This document shows positions 12,240-23,530 of a stretch of 64,000 nucleotides of DNA, one piece after another. The notes below the pieces were generated by a model. That model was given only the letters and a program-made list of their open reading frames with translations. It searched no databases and was not told the origin of the DNA. The stretch spans positions 440,907,213 to 440,971,212 of the forward strand of contig NC_081407.1 of the NCBI RefSeq assembly GCF_030272615.1, written 5' to 3'. The DNA is from Cryptomeria japonica. Its lineage: Eukaryota > Streptophyta > Pinopsida > Cupressales > Cupressaceae. Made by a program: the position numbers and the translations under genes. Numbering within the stretch: the first letter of the stretch is position 1; the number at the start of each line of letters is the position of its first letter.

Positions 12240-12438
12240 TGATAACTCAATGATAAACCATGAGTACCAAACTGGTACTAAGAGGGGGGGTGAATCAATA
12301 CAAACACAAATTTAGTCCAAAATCGGTTTGACAGCAAATACCCCAAATGATTGACAAATAGGGATATCGGTAAAATAGAGTGCAACCGGTAACATCCAAT
12401 ACAACTCAATCAGTTATGAACCGGTCACTCAATAAGCT
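12240..12438 (-). repeat. Remnant of 5' LTR of copia 2
   Basis: It matches the first 199 bp of 6340-7837 with a small number of substitutions. The match stops sharply after AATAAGCT at 12438, where PMD coding sequence begins. About 1300 bp of the LTR are missing. Confidence 0.92.
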
Positions 12439-14239
12439 GGAACCCTGCTGCTACTAGCACCAGGATTGCCACCTGCTCGCCTCTAAGCATTGACTCTCTG
12501 TCCCTGTCCCTATGCGGGGGCATCATCTTCAATATCCTCAATACGAGGAGTCTGCTTAGCTAGATCTATGAATCTGGGGAATGGATGTTGCTGGAACCAA
12601 TCCCTGTACTAGGGAAATACCCCCGCATCTGCAACATCATCCATGTAATCCCATCTAAGACGCTGTAAACTAGTCAACTCCTGCATACTCAAGGCATAGG
12701 ATAACCTCGGTAACCATCCCTGCCTCTCCTCATCAGCATATCTCGCATATGTTGTGTACTCTTGCAAGATCCCCTGAGGCCTACCATACTGCCTCATCAC
12801 TCGAGATACTACAAATTTCTCCACCATAGTCTACGATCTGCCAATAAGTGGGCACATAACAAAAAGATCCCTATGTACTATCCGCAAGTAATCCCATGGC
12901 TCTAAGCCCCTATAAGGTCTCCATACCATAGCTATTAGGTCATCCAGCTATCATCGCCAAAAATTGGTCTTGCCCAGATGGGGCTGCATAACATAACCTA
13001 CATACCTATATACAACCGGCTGGCCAGGCTCTCTGCTATCATCTACAATCAACCGACAAACTAGGAGGCTCTCCCAAGGCCAAACCTGTAAAATCAAAAC
13101 ACCTGCAGCCATGCTCTTGCCCTCCCTATACATAATCTCATGCATCTCGAGATACATGTGGGCTAATATGTAGGAACCCCAACTAAGCCTTTGAAGGGTC
13201 TCCATAAATCTCTCCAGCATCCTGCCCCATCCACACTAGAATCCCTGATGTCCCCTATCTGGAATCAGAAAAAAACCGATAAAACTTGCTAGAACACAAG
13301 CCAGAGGAAACTCCTCACTATACCTGCTCATCATGATGTCCCAATTGATGGGACATTTCAATATATCAGGATCCTTGAAGACATTCTTGACCACTTATAA
13401 TCTAGGTAGCAGTGCTACATTGTAATCCACCTTATCCCTAGCAAAAGGGATCCGAAGGATCCTATATACATCCTCGGGAGTGATAGTCATCTCCCCAACT
13501 AGCAAATGGAAGGTATTATGCTCTAAATGAAATTGCTCAACCAATGTTGTGAGCATACCGTGATTCACATGGATATTTGGTAAACCAAGGTGGGTCAAAC
13601 CACACAAATCAATATGAGCTCGCTCAACCTCGGATAACTATTGAACTAATGTCATGGTGGGTGGATAGACACATCTGAAGAGCACATGAGGTAATCGAAC
13701 CTGCAAAAATCAAACAACAAATCATCAGAAAACATTCCACATAAGCCTACAAGAGAAGTAAAACATCATGCAAATCCAACTATGTCAATTGCAAAATCAA
13801 AATTTTAAGTTTAGAAATTAAAAAATGCTCACTGTTTCCCAAACGACAAAACACAGAAGGGCATCGATTCGTATGAGTCATGATTGGGCATAGTACGACA
13901 AAAGATCCCCATACGACAAATTATTAGATCCTGGATGACAAAATAGTCTTTCATGAATGTTGTCATACAATAGAAGGGTGGGGTTAGAATGACAAATCTA
14001 ATGGCCTTAAATGACAAAAAAAACTTCAATAGTTTATCGTATGAGACAGGATCCTGTCTCGCACGACAAAATGAGAAATCCGAATTCCAACATGCCAAAA
14101 ATTGAAAAATCAACAAAAAAATTCAAAATTGAGAATATAAAGAGGCTTAAGATTGATCACTTACTATTGGCTCATAGTGTCGAGGTTGACTATGTCATCT
14201 CTAGCGCTCGAATCAATGCTCACAAGTAGGGACCACCAT
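12439..14239 (-). pseudogene. Plant mobile domain (PMD) gene, two exons, antisense in Tat element C
   Basis: PMD proteins (relatives of MAIN/MAIL1) occur both as host proteins and inside plant transposons. On the - strand, exon 1 is 14239-14165: ATG, 25 codons, ending at a GTAAGT donor. Exon 2 starts at 13700 after TTTTTGCAG. From 13700 to 12441 one frame of 420 codons runs with no indel. It holds FHLLVGEMTITPEDVYRILRIPF (near 13480-13550), GSYILAHMY, a W-P-W-E-S segment and VSRVMRQYGRPQ, all typical of the PMD fold. About eight stops interrupt exon 2, nearly all TAG or TAA at Gln-like or TGA at Arg-like positions; exon 1 has three. The C-terminus is cut at 12439. The gene is antisense to the surrounding Tat element, a position known for extra ORFs in that lineage. 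The domain call is firm; the exon structure is likely. Confidence 0.82.
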
Positions 14240-15016
14240 TTTCTTCGCAGAAGGATTTTTGAATTTTCAAACTTGGAGGGTTAAAATGAATTGACAATGA
14301 CACTTTTACCCCATATATAGCCAAAACCCTAATTTTTCAACTTGCTTCGATGGACATGAAAATTGTACCCTTAGCCAATTCACTCATTCTGATTCCATTT
14401 TCGGGATTGAAATCAAAATTTGAGATCATTTTGCTAGTCAATTTCATAAAATTTGGACCACTTAGCGCTTTTTATCAAATGCTCATTCTTTTTTTGCACT
14501 CAATTTCTCATAAATCAATGCTGAATCTCAATTTAATTCTACACAACAACTTTGCGCTCAATTTCTTATCAATCAACGCAAAATTTTCAAAAATTCCTCA
14601 CAATCATTTATGCTCAAATAACTTATCATCGCCAAAAATTGCCTATAATCATTATGTACCCTCGCTATCTTTCGATTTTTCTCCCGAGGGGGCATACTCG
14701 TGACCTCATGACCTCACATCTTCAAAGTCAAGAAAATTTTCAAATCTTCATCAAAAGTCGAGCAAAAAAATCTTTTTAACTAAAGAAAATCAATCAAATT
14801 CTTATTGCTAAAGGGGAATCTCATCTTCATCGCTTCATATCAAGTTGAGATCCCTCGATCATCTGAATCGAATCAATCGCTAGGGGCATATCAGTTTTAT
14901 CGCTTCATATCAAGCTGATATTTGTCTTCATCTGAATCAATCTCTTAACATTAATGAGTTTCATCGCTTTTCATCAAGCTGATTATTCGTTTAAACTCAA
15001 TTAAAATATTAAAGAG
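14240..15016 (+). other. 3' noncoding region of Tat element C (left of insertion A)
   Basis: No gene is seen. The CTCCCGAGGGGGCATACTCG block at 14682-14701 matches the CTCCCAAGGGGGCATCAC block at 28541 in the 3' noncoding region of element A. This supports assigning it to the same region of a related element. It is followed by loose repeats of TTCATCGCTTC...ATCAAGCTGAT, which resume at 29793 on the other side of A. It ends with the AAGAG target site of A. Confidence 0.75.
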
Positions 15017-16126
15017 TGTAGACACTTAAAAATAATTATTTTAATTATTTTTAATTCCTCGCATAATTAATTAATTAATTATGTTAATTCAAATTCCTCT
15101 CAATATTAATTAAATATAATTAATATTGTCACTATAGTATATGATTGATTTATTTAATAAATCAATCCCTTTCTTTATTCTTCTAAAAAAATCAAATCCT
15201 CACAAATCTTCCTTTTAGCTAATTAATTTCAATTAATTAGTTAACCTACATGATTCCTACAAATCATCTTCTTAATTCATTCTTCTAGAAACTCCCTAAA
15301 CTCACTTAACATTATTCTTCTAATTTTTTATTCCCTCCACTCATTCTCTCTCCTACTCAAATTCTCCTACAAATATTAATCCCACCTAACATTTCCTCTA
15401 ATCCCCCTCCTAATGAGTCGTTAATGGTTAATCATCATGATTAGTCACAAAGTCAACTCTTTGTCCTTTTCATCCAGCCACTAGCTTTAAATGCTCTTTT
15501 CCTAGGTGAATGTAAGATTTTTGAAATCACACATTCCTCTAGGCATCCCCTCTCCCAAGGAATTTTTAATTCCTTTTTATTCCTCCAATCCCCATGATAT
15601 CCTTTTTTGGAGAATTTTTAATTCCTCCAATGCATCTTGTGGAGTGTGGAGATACGAAATGCCTTTAAGGCATAATTCTTGGTCTCCACACCCTCTCTTG
15701 GACCTTGTGTGAGCTCACAAGTAAATCTTAACCCTTCATCTTGAATTCATCCTAGCCATCTATTTTCCTCTCCTCTTCTTATAAAATAGGGTTCCATCCC
15801 TTCATTCAAAACATCTTGAAGTCCAATAAATTTATGTTGCCCTTTTGAGCCCTGGAAATCAACTTGGCAACTTGATCATCTCATCCTTATCATTTTTCAA
15901 ATCCATTCCATTTGTGCACAACATTGGAGAGCCATCCACATCCAACAATCAAAGGAGCACATCAAGTGGAACATTATCAAGGGGCGCCTTCACTTCATCA
16001 AGCTCAATCCGAAGGAGAAGGTAAAATAGAAAGGTGAAATGGTCTTTTAATGATATTTTAACATTCTGCATGTTTGTTTCATTATGTTTTGATCATTTGA
16101 CCTTCAAATCTATTTTCCCCTCTTCA
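15017..16126 (+). repeat. 5' LTR of element A
   Basis: It starts TGTAGACAC and ends CTCTTCA, followed by the primer-binding site. It aligns end to end with 28679-29787. It holds an AT-rich U3 with TTAATTAATTAATT stretches and a TATA box. Confidence 0.95.
15780..15789 (+). promoter_or_regulatory. TATA box of LTR A
   Basis: TATAAAATAG lies 347 bp before the LTR end, after a pyrimidine-rich stretch. It is identical in the 3' LTR at 29441-29450. Transcription would be expected about 30 bp downstream. Confidence 0.65.
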
Positions 16127-16129
16127 TTT

Positions 16130-16147
16130 TGGCACGCTCGGTGGGAC
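16130..16147 (+). other. Primer-binding site of element A
   Basis: TGGCACGCTCGGTGGGAC begins three bases after the LTR end. The TGG start fits pairing with the CCA end of a tRNA. The tRNA species was not identified. Confidence 0.65.
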
Positions 16148-18719
16148 CCACCTCTCTAAGATCTAATATTTTTTTTTTAAGGTTTTTGTGAGTTGTGAGA
16201 CGCAAGTTCTAGAATAGCGCAATTGCAGAAAAAAAAATCTTTTTTTTGCAGGTTCCAGAATAGCGGCTCTGTATTTCTACACAACAGCTTCTTTTCTGGT
16301 TCTATTGCATTTTTGTTTCTTTTCTTTTTCTGTTTCAGTTTCAGTTTCAGCATGATAGCTCTGCAATTAGCGTGAGCATTTTTGTGAGAATTTGAATTCC
16401 TATTATTCGATCTATTATTTGCTCTATTATTTGTTCTGTTTAATTATAATCTGTGTGAAAGTAGGAGAGTATGCTCTTGTCTATATAGACAATCAGAAAT
16501 CTGGACCTTTGAAACTTTTCTATTTTGTTTAGTGCGACTGTATGCTCTGACCTCAAGAAAGTGTGAAAATAGGAGAGTATGCTCTTGTCTATCAGACAAT
16601 CAGAAATCTAGATTTTTGGCACTTTTCTATCTGTTTAGTGTGACTGTCTGCTCTGTTAATATGTTTGAAACTTGTTAGGCGCTAACAGTAGTCTGCATTT
16701 TCTTTTCATTTCATGTTATCTGTTATGTTTAATCATAATCTGTCTGACCATAGGAAAGTGTGAAAGTAGGAGAGTATGCTCTTGTCTATCTAGACAATCA
16801 GAAATCCAGACCTTTGGCATTTTATTTTTAGTCTGTTTAAGTGAGGTTGTTTGCTCTTTCTCTGTTAAATCTAGGGTTTAAAATAAAATAATTTTTTTTT
16901 TTTTTTGCCATATCTTCTTTATCTTGACTCCATTTTCCTCCAAACTTCACTAGATTCTCCGCATTGTCATTTTCCACATTTTCTTCCGTGGGGGCCTTAT
17001 CCCAATAATCCACTTTTTGAAGCCTAAATCTCATATTTCTTTATTTTTAGGGTTTGCCATAACTTCTTCCCCTTTTATCCAATCACATCCAAATTTTTCC
17101 CATATTATCCATCTCCAACTTTTTCTTCTTTGTCCCTCTTTGACAAATTTTCCCATTCCTTCATCTCTCCTCCAAAATCCCCATTTTTTGCTTGCTTGTC
17201 CTTTGGAAAGTGGCAAAAAACCTAGTCAAACCCCATTTACCCATCAAAGTTTCCTTCAAATCCACATTTGTCATTAGTAAAAAAGTTTTTATTTATGTTT
17301 TTCTACTTATTCCCAAAAAATAAAATAAAATTAATATTTTGTCATTTTGTTGTTTTTAGCAGGACGCTTGTTGAAGACTCCATTTTTCAAACTACTAATC
17401 AAGTTGTTTTGTAGGACGCTTGTTGAAAACTCCATTTTTCAAAACTACTAATCAAGTTGTTTTGCAGGTTGCCTAGCTGATTCAACCAAATCTTGTGCAT
17501 TTATTTAAACTAGGCACCTAGATATTAATTAAAATGGAATGAACCATTGTCTTATGTGTCTTTAAGAAAAGCGTAAAGGTAGGAAAGTATGCTCTCATCT
17601 TACTAGACGATTAGAAATCCAGACCCTCCAACCTTTTCTTGTTTGATTGTGTGTTTACCTCTAGCGGGTCTGCCCTCCCAACTTGCTCTTTGAGAAGGTA
17701 AGAGGGGAACGACCCAAGTGAGTACACCCGGACCTGGGGTTCCCAACTCACTATAATAAATAGGCCATTGACTACAAAAGGGTTAATGGTTGGGGCTATA
17801 TGAGAGTTCACTCTCACATTGGGTGCTTAGTAGGATCCTAGAGATCTCAATCATGCTTGCGTGACTACTAAGTTCTTGGTGCTTCGTTGGGCTATAGGCC
17901 TCAATTGCGCTTGCGCAACTTCGAAGGGTAGCTCCTAATGGGAAGACTTACTAAACACCTTGTTCATAGTGGCCAAAAACCTTCTATCCATTGGTGCAGA
18001 GGTTGGACCTCTGAAGTGGCCCATATTCGTACGGCCCTTAGTAGAGACACAAAGTTCACCATGAGGAGTTTTCATGGGAATTGATGCTTGGCTGCCCCGA
18101 GAAGTGAGTTTCGTGGAGGGGAGCCAGTGGGGTCAAGCATCTAAGTGTCCGCTCTGGGTAAGCGTAGATGGGAAACCAATTGGGATTTAATGACTATTGT
18201 CCTTGCCAGCCTTAAGAATGTTGTATATGAGCATGAGTGTCTTTGAGATAATATGCATTTGATCATTGTGTTTGCTTTGTTTGATACATACTTGCCAAGA
18301 GAAGACTAAAAACACATCACTATCCCCAAACACTTTGCAAAAACACTTGTCAAGACACAAACAATTGTCCAAGTCATTACCCACACCAAGTCCAAAACTG
18401 CGTCAAAACTCTATCCATCCCATATTTCATAAGCCTAAGAGAGAAGCTAAGAGTCCATCCTCTCCATCAACATTCAAGTTTGTCCTTTGAAACACCAACT
18501 ATCATCCAAATCAGGGTGGTCGTATCCCTTCATATAACTTGCCATTCGAATTGATCCTTCATGTTCATACCAAAGACAACCTAGTCATCATGTTTCTTCT
18601 AAAACCATACCTCCTCCATCAATCATCCTCAAATTTTCTAAGTCCCTTCATCACAAATTTCTTAATTCATTTCATCACAAATATCATGTATGGTCGCAAC
18701 TCGATCCCAAAAGAAAAAG
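16148..18719 (+). other. Long 5' leader of element A
   Basis: This is untranslated leader of about 2.6 kb. It contains the hairpin repeats at 16451-16810. A pyrimidine-rich stretch follows at 16890-17300. A 54-bp direct duplication at 17361-17468 ends in acceptor-like TTTTGCAG|GTTGCC. A fourth hairpin unit is at 17581 and the sequence GACCCAAGTGAG at 17711. The last part is a G-rich to AC-rich stretch before gag. The modules from 17361 to 17720 recur in the same order in the leader of element B, so they are old and shared. Confidence 0.7.
16451..16810 (+). repeat. Leader hairpin repeats of element A
   Basis: Three copies of a unit begin AGGAGAGTATGCTCTTGTCT (16463, 16571, 16768). Each has a short inverted repeat. 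16477-16492 is the perfect palindrome TTGTCTATATAGACAA. 16585-16599 has 6-bp arms with loop ATC. 16782-16797 has 7-bp arms with loop TC. Each is followed by AATCAGAAATC and a GGACC-like segment. A diverged fourth copy is at 17581 and one copy lies on the - strand in element B near 54660-54712. Confidence 0.75.
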
Positions 18720-20730
18720 ATGGCTGAACAACAATATGGCATGCCGGACATTGGTTTCCTATATGAAGATCCCCACGCAAGATCATACACAAAGTGGGCA
18801 ACCTAGTAATCAAGATCAAAGCCAAAATCCCGACATGGTTAGGCAAGATGAACTTTGTCTGGAAGTGCAAACTTTCCTCGCAGATTCTTATAACCAAGAG
18901 ATGATGGACAAGTTTATTAAACAAAATCCTACTGCACTTCTGAAAGCTCTTCTTGAAAATGGAGCTCAACTTCCACTTGAGTTTAATAGATCCACTTTCG
19001 CCCAACAACCACAAGGGGACCTTGCTCCCACACAAAGTGTTGCACCTACTATTCAAACTCAATCAATTAATTTCCCCATCAATCATCCAAGCTCAATCAA
19101 TGCCACCTGCGATACTTCCCACACAAAGTGTTGCACCTACTATTCAAACTCAATCAATTGCAGCCTCATCAATCATCCAAGCTCAATCAATTCCACCCGC
19201 GGTACCTCCCACTGTGGTCTCCATCCCACCTTCTTCCTCCTTACCATCCATACCACTATCAAATCCGATCTCATCTATTCTCCAACAAACTTCTATACCA
19301 CCTCCTTCTATTCAACCACATATTTCTATTCCACAAACTTCCCTTCCTCCCAACAATGTCGCAAATTTTATCTGGGCCATATTCAATCCCGTCACAACCA
19401 TTTGCAGACCACAACCATCACTCAAACCCCAACAACATCAGTCATCACATCCCACATTCCCACCTCCTCATCATATCAATATATTGGTGGTGGTGCACCT
19501 TCTTTGGCTCATCCAATTCTTGGGGCAAATACAATTCATCATTATCAAAGCCCACAACAAGGCCTCATCAAGGAAATTCAAGACATGAAAAATATCATCA
19601 AGGACATGAAACAAAGGACTAATAAAAGAAAAACTTACTTATTTGAAGAGTTTTTCCCTTGTCCTTACGACCCGTCTATATCAGTTGCACCATATCCCCG
19701 GGATTTGAGATCCCTAAATTCACCAAGTATGAAGGCAAAGGAGACCCTCGCGATCATATTCAAGAATTCCACATCTTATGCCAGGAAGTCTCCTATAGTG
19801 ACCTTTATCTTCGCAAACTCTTTCCCAAGGGTCTCATGGGAGACTCCCTGGCATGGTTCTCATCTTTACCACGAGGTTCCATTGTCTCTTTTCTAGACTT
19901 GGCACAAAAATTTGTGGCCCACTATGCATACAACATGGGTAATGATGTTTCTATGATGGACCTATGTAATACAAAACAAAGGCCCGGAGAAACCTTCACC
20001 AATTTCCTACAAAGATGGCGACATCTTATCAAGAAATTCCAGTGGGACATGCCAGAACAACATCAAATTGAACTATTCCAAAAGATCTTGGTGCCTGAAC
20101 TTTCAAGACCCTTAATATCCCAATGCATCAAATCCTTCCAAAAATTGACCGATAAGGGCCTCGCCCTTGAACGTGTCTTGTTGGAAGAAGAAACCTTCAA
20201 ACATTACCAGAAGTCGACATAAAGTTCTTCCTCTTATCATAATGACAAGCCAAAATTCTGGTCCAAGAACAAAAACATGGTCAATGATGGTGTAACTGAT
20301 GCAAAGAGGTTCTAAACCGTGGCCACTCCACCAAAATCCACAACCAATAATCATCAATTCAACAATCAAAATAATCAAAATCAATCCCAAAAACCTCACA
20401 ATAATGTCTCAATCCAGGGACAACCACCCCGATTGAATAATAGGACTCCAAGAGATTTCACTCCTTTGGCTAAGCCTATTGAAATGGTGTTTTAGAAACT
20501 TGTCCAACCAGGTGTAGTGGTTTTTCCAATCACTCACCCATTTGACCCCAATCAACCTAAACCAAGATGGTATAATGAAAATGAGTATTGTGAATACCAT
20601 CATATCAAGAGACATGATACACGCAAATAAGCTGAAGATCTACATACAAGATCTCATTGATAGATGTGAGATTGAAGTAGCAAATGCAAAACCTGGTAAT
20701 AGTAATAAGAAACTCAAAATGTACTAGGAA
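18720..20730 (+). pseudogene. Element A gag (broken)
   Basis: Gag forms the particle around element RNA. The likely start is the ATG at 18720; the frame shifts near 18790, where a long open stretch continues (LCLEVQTFLADSYNQEMMDK). A Pro/Ser/Gln-rich part follows, with an imperfect 90-bp direct repeat (19031 and 19122) and further frame changes. The capsid core is at 19700-20220 in another frame: PKFTKYEGKGDPRDHIQEFH, GDSLAWFSSLP, FLQRWRHLIKKF. The Tat-type knuckle YCEYHHIKRHDT is near 20588 and has lost its last Cys through a stop. Several frameshifts and stops make it inactive. Confidence 0.85.
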
Positions 20731-23530
20731 CCCTTCCCAAATCATGATAAAGGAAAAGGCTCATCATCTAACTCAATGGGTTATGACTATGCTAATCACA
20801 TAACTGGCTTTGATTTTTTAGTAGGTCGCATTGAACCTACAGACAGTCATAACCATCCAAGGAGTCAATCCTCCTTCTTCCCAAAGTAGATCAAATCCTA
20901 CTAGGATAGTCATTCAGGGCGCCACGCCTTCCACCTCCCATTTCTAGAATGACTACAATGCAACTACATGCCGAGGTAAAGTCACCATCCAAGGAGTCCC
21001 TCCCCCACCAAACCCCCCACCCATGTCTTCCACCTGCCGATATGACCTCCTTGATCAACTTGGGAAGACACCTGCGTAGACCTTCATTTTGGAACTTCTC
21101 AAGACTTCCCCGGTCCATAAAGAAATTTTGGAACAAGCCCTTCTCCAATCACGCATTCCTGATAACATCAACGCCACCCAATTCCAAGCCCTCATTGGAA
21201 ACCTTTCTGCCTAGCAACACATTGTATTTAACTCCAAATATGCTCCTGCAGATGAAGACCATAACAAACCTTTGCACATTGAAGCTCTCATCCACAAGCA
21301 CAAGGTCAAATGTATCCTGATAGATGGTGGATCCAGACTTAGTCTGTGCACATACAAATTAATAAAACAAATGGGACTTTCTAAAGATCTGATAGACACA
21401 TCAGGAAGGATCACAATAAAGGCATATGATGATGCAGAAAGAATTTCAAAGGGCATGATCACCTTACCTCTTCAAGTGGGCCCCATTACAATTGAAACCC
21501 CTTGCCAAGTACTAGATCTTGATCTCCCCTACAACATTCTCCTTGGGAGGCCATGGATTCATTCCTTGCAGGCCGTACCCTCCACCTATCACCAATGCAT
21601 CAAATTCTCCTATAATGGAAGAGTGATCACTGCCAAAGGTGATCCCCAACCTTTTCAATATTGCAAACTATTAGAGGGGAAGCATCTGTATCATTGCCCA
21701 CTAAATAGACCCTCGGCAATGCCTCCATCTGACACATCAAATGTTGCCTCCACATCATCCCAACCAAATAATCAAATCAAGATCTTGGACAATGGCTGTG
21801 GAGAATACAAATTGGAGGATGTCTTATTGATAGGCAACCTCCCTCTCTCTCCTACATCATTTGGCAAACCAAAAGAGCTCAAAAAAGACCTGAAACCAAT
21901 CACGCATTCCTGATAACATCAATGCCACCCAATTCCAAGCCCTCATTGGAAATCTTTCTACCCAGCAACACATTATATTTAACTCCAAATATGCTCCCGC
22001 AGATGAAGACCATAACAAACCTTTGCACATCGAAGCTCTCATCCACAAGAACAAGGTCAAATGTATCCTAGTAGATGGTGGATCCGGGCTTAATCTGTGC
22101 ACATACAAATTAATAAAACAATTGGGACTTTCTGAGGATTTGATAGACACATCAGGAAGGATCACAATAAAGGCATATGATGATGTAAAAATAATTTCAA
22201 AGGGCATGATCACCTTACCTCTTCAAGTGGGCCCCATTACAATTGAAACCCCTTGCAAAGTACTAGATCTTGATCTCCCCTACAACATTCTCCTCGAGAG
22301 GCCATGGATTCATTCCTTGCAGGCCGTACCCTCCACCTATCACCAATGCATCAAATTCCCTTATAATGGAAGAGTGATCACTATCAAAGGTGATCCCCAA
22401 CCTTTTCAATATTGCAAACTATTAGAGGGGAAGCATCTGTATCATTGCCCACTAAATAGACCCTCGCCAATGCCTCCATCTGACACATCAAATGTTACCT
22501 CCACATCATCCCAACCAAATAATCAAATCAAGATCTTGGACAATGGCTGTGGAGAATACAAATTGGAGGATGTCTTATTGATAGGAAACCTCCCTCTCTC
22601 TCCTAAGTCATTTGGCAAACCAAAAGAGCTCAAAAAGGACCCAAAACCAGTCATGCAATGCCAAAACACCACCTTCCAACAATCGGGCCCACTTGATAAT
22701 GGGAGCCTCGAAGAAGATATCTCTTCATGGCTGTACGAAGAAGATAGGATGAAGATCTAGCAAGAATATCCAAAAAAATGTACCCAAAAGCATTTGCCAT
22801 AGTTGAAAAAATGGGTTACAAAGGACATGGCCTAGGACCAAAGGAGAAGGGAAGAAAAGCACCCATAAATCCTATCTCCTACAGATACAACAGAGGCTTG
22901 GGGTACACCCCGGTGTCTAAGATTACTATTGCTGGTGCCCCTTCTAGTCCTTCTTCGAATATCGAAAGTGCTGACAAAGAGGAATTCCACGAAATGCCTT
23001 ATGAATACGAGAAAGATATCTTCTTGGATGCTTACATCAATACCATCACCCCTGTAACCCTTCCCACTTCACATGAGCTACATCTTGTCCATCCTGAACT
23101 CATTGACTGGGGCCAACGAGACAAACCCACTCTAGATATTCGCGCCGATGATAATGCTCTTATTGCTCTCCTGATGGTGCCAAACTTGGAAGATTGTAAC
23201 AAAATTGAGGGTATTAAACTACACGAAAAGGGATACTTTGGTAGTCAGGTCAATTCCCTTAGCCACAAAAAAGATAATAAAAGGAAAAGACATGGTTCCC
23301 TAGGTGAAAACCTCCCTGAGGCACCTTTGGATGAGCAAAAAATAAAAACAAAGGGCGTATCCGAAAGTGAAAACCTGGAAAAGGCACTTAACGATGAGGG
23401 ATTTGACCTCCCTACCATTGGTTATCTTCCACAGGACAAATCAAATTTGCTGATAAAAGAAACAAACATCATCAACATGGGCATCGAAGTCCTTCCAAAA
23501 AATGTGTTCATTGCCAAATCCCTCACATAA
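20731..23530 (+). pseudogene. Element A protease and G-patch part of pol (duplicated and broken)
   Basis: The aspartic protease matures the polyprotein. Its active site reads DGGS near 21323 and again near 22079 (IDGG / VDGG then GLNLCTYKL), because 751 bp are duplicated in tandem. The second copy is the better one: an open frame of 245 codons from 22023, stopping at 22758. After that stop, 22778-23530 starts with a G-patch (VEKMGYKGHGLGPKEKGRKAP), a Gly-rich RNA-binding domain, then an acidic linker up to RT. The stops and the frame change from the duplication prevent full translation. Confidence 0.85.
21145..22646 (+). repeat. 751-bp tandem duplication across the protease
   Basis: 21145-21895 and 21896-22646 align without indels at a constant offset of 751. 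For example, the ATG at 21272 corresponds to the ATG at 22023. The boundary shows a short shared CCARTCA. Because 751 is not a multiple of three, the first copy runs out of frame into the second and stops at 21913. Confidence 0.95.

Larger units (their letters stand above)
6340..12438 (-). mobile_element. Ty1/copia LTR retrotransposon, copy 2 (5' LTR mostly deleted)
   Basis: Read on the - strand, the order is primer-binding site, gag, protease, integrase, RT, RNase H, polypurine tract, LTR. The left (3') LTR is complete at 1498 bp. The right (5') LTR keeps only 199 bp and then switches abruptly to PMD coding sequence at 12439, so a deletion or rearrangement removed about 1300 bp. It is related to copia 1 and copia 3 in its protein domains but has a different LTR. 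It is non-autonomous through stops and loss of key residues. Confidence 0.93.

Noticed and set aside
18736-19896. 386-codon open frame as a separate host gene
   Set aside because: It overlaps the start of gag of element A; its later part is out of frame with the capsid core and low in complexity.
22023-22760. Second protease as an independent gene
   Set aside because: The constant 751-bp offset and lack of indels show it is a tandem copy of the same segment.
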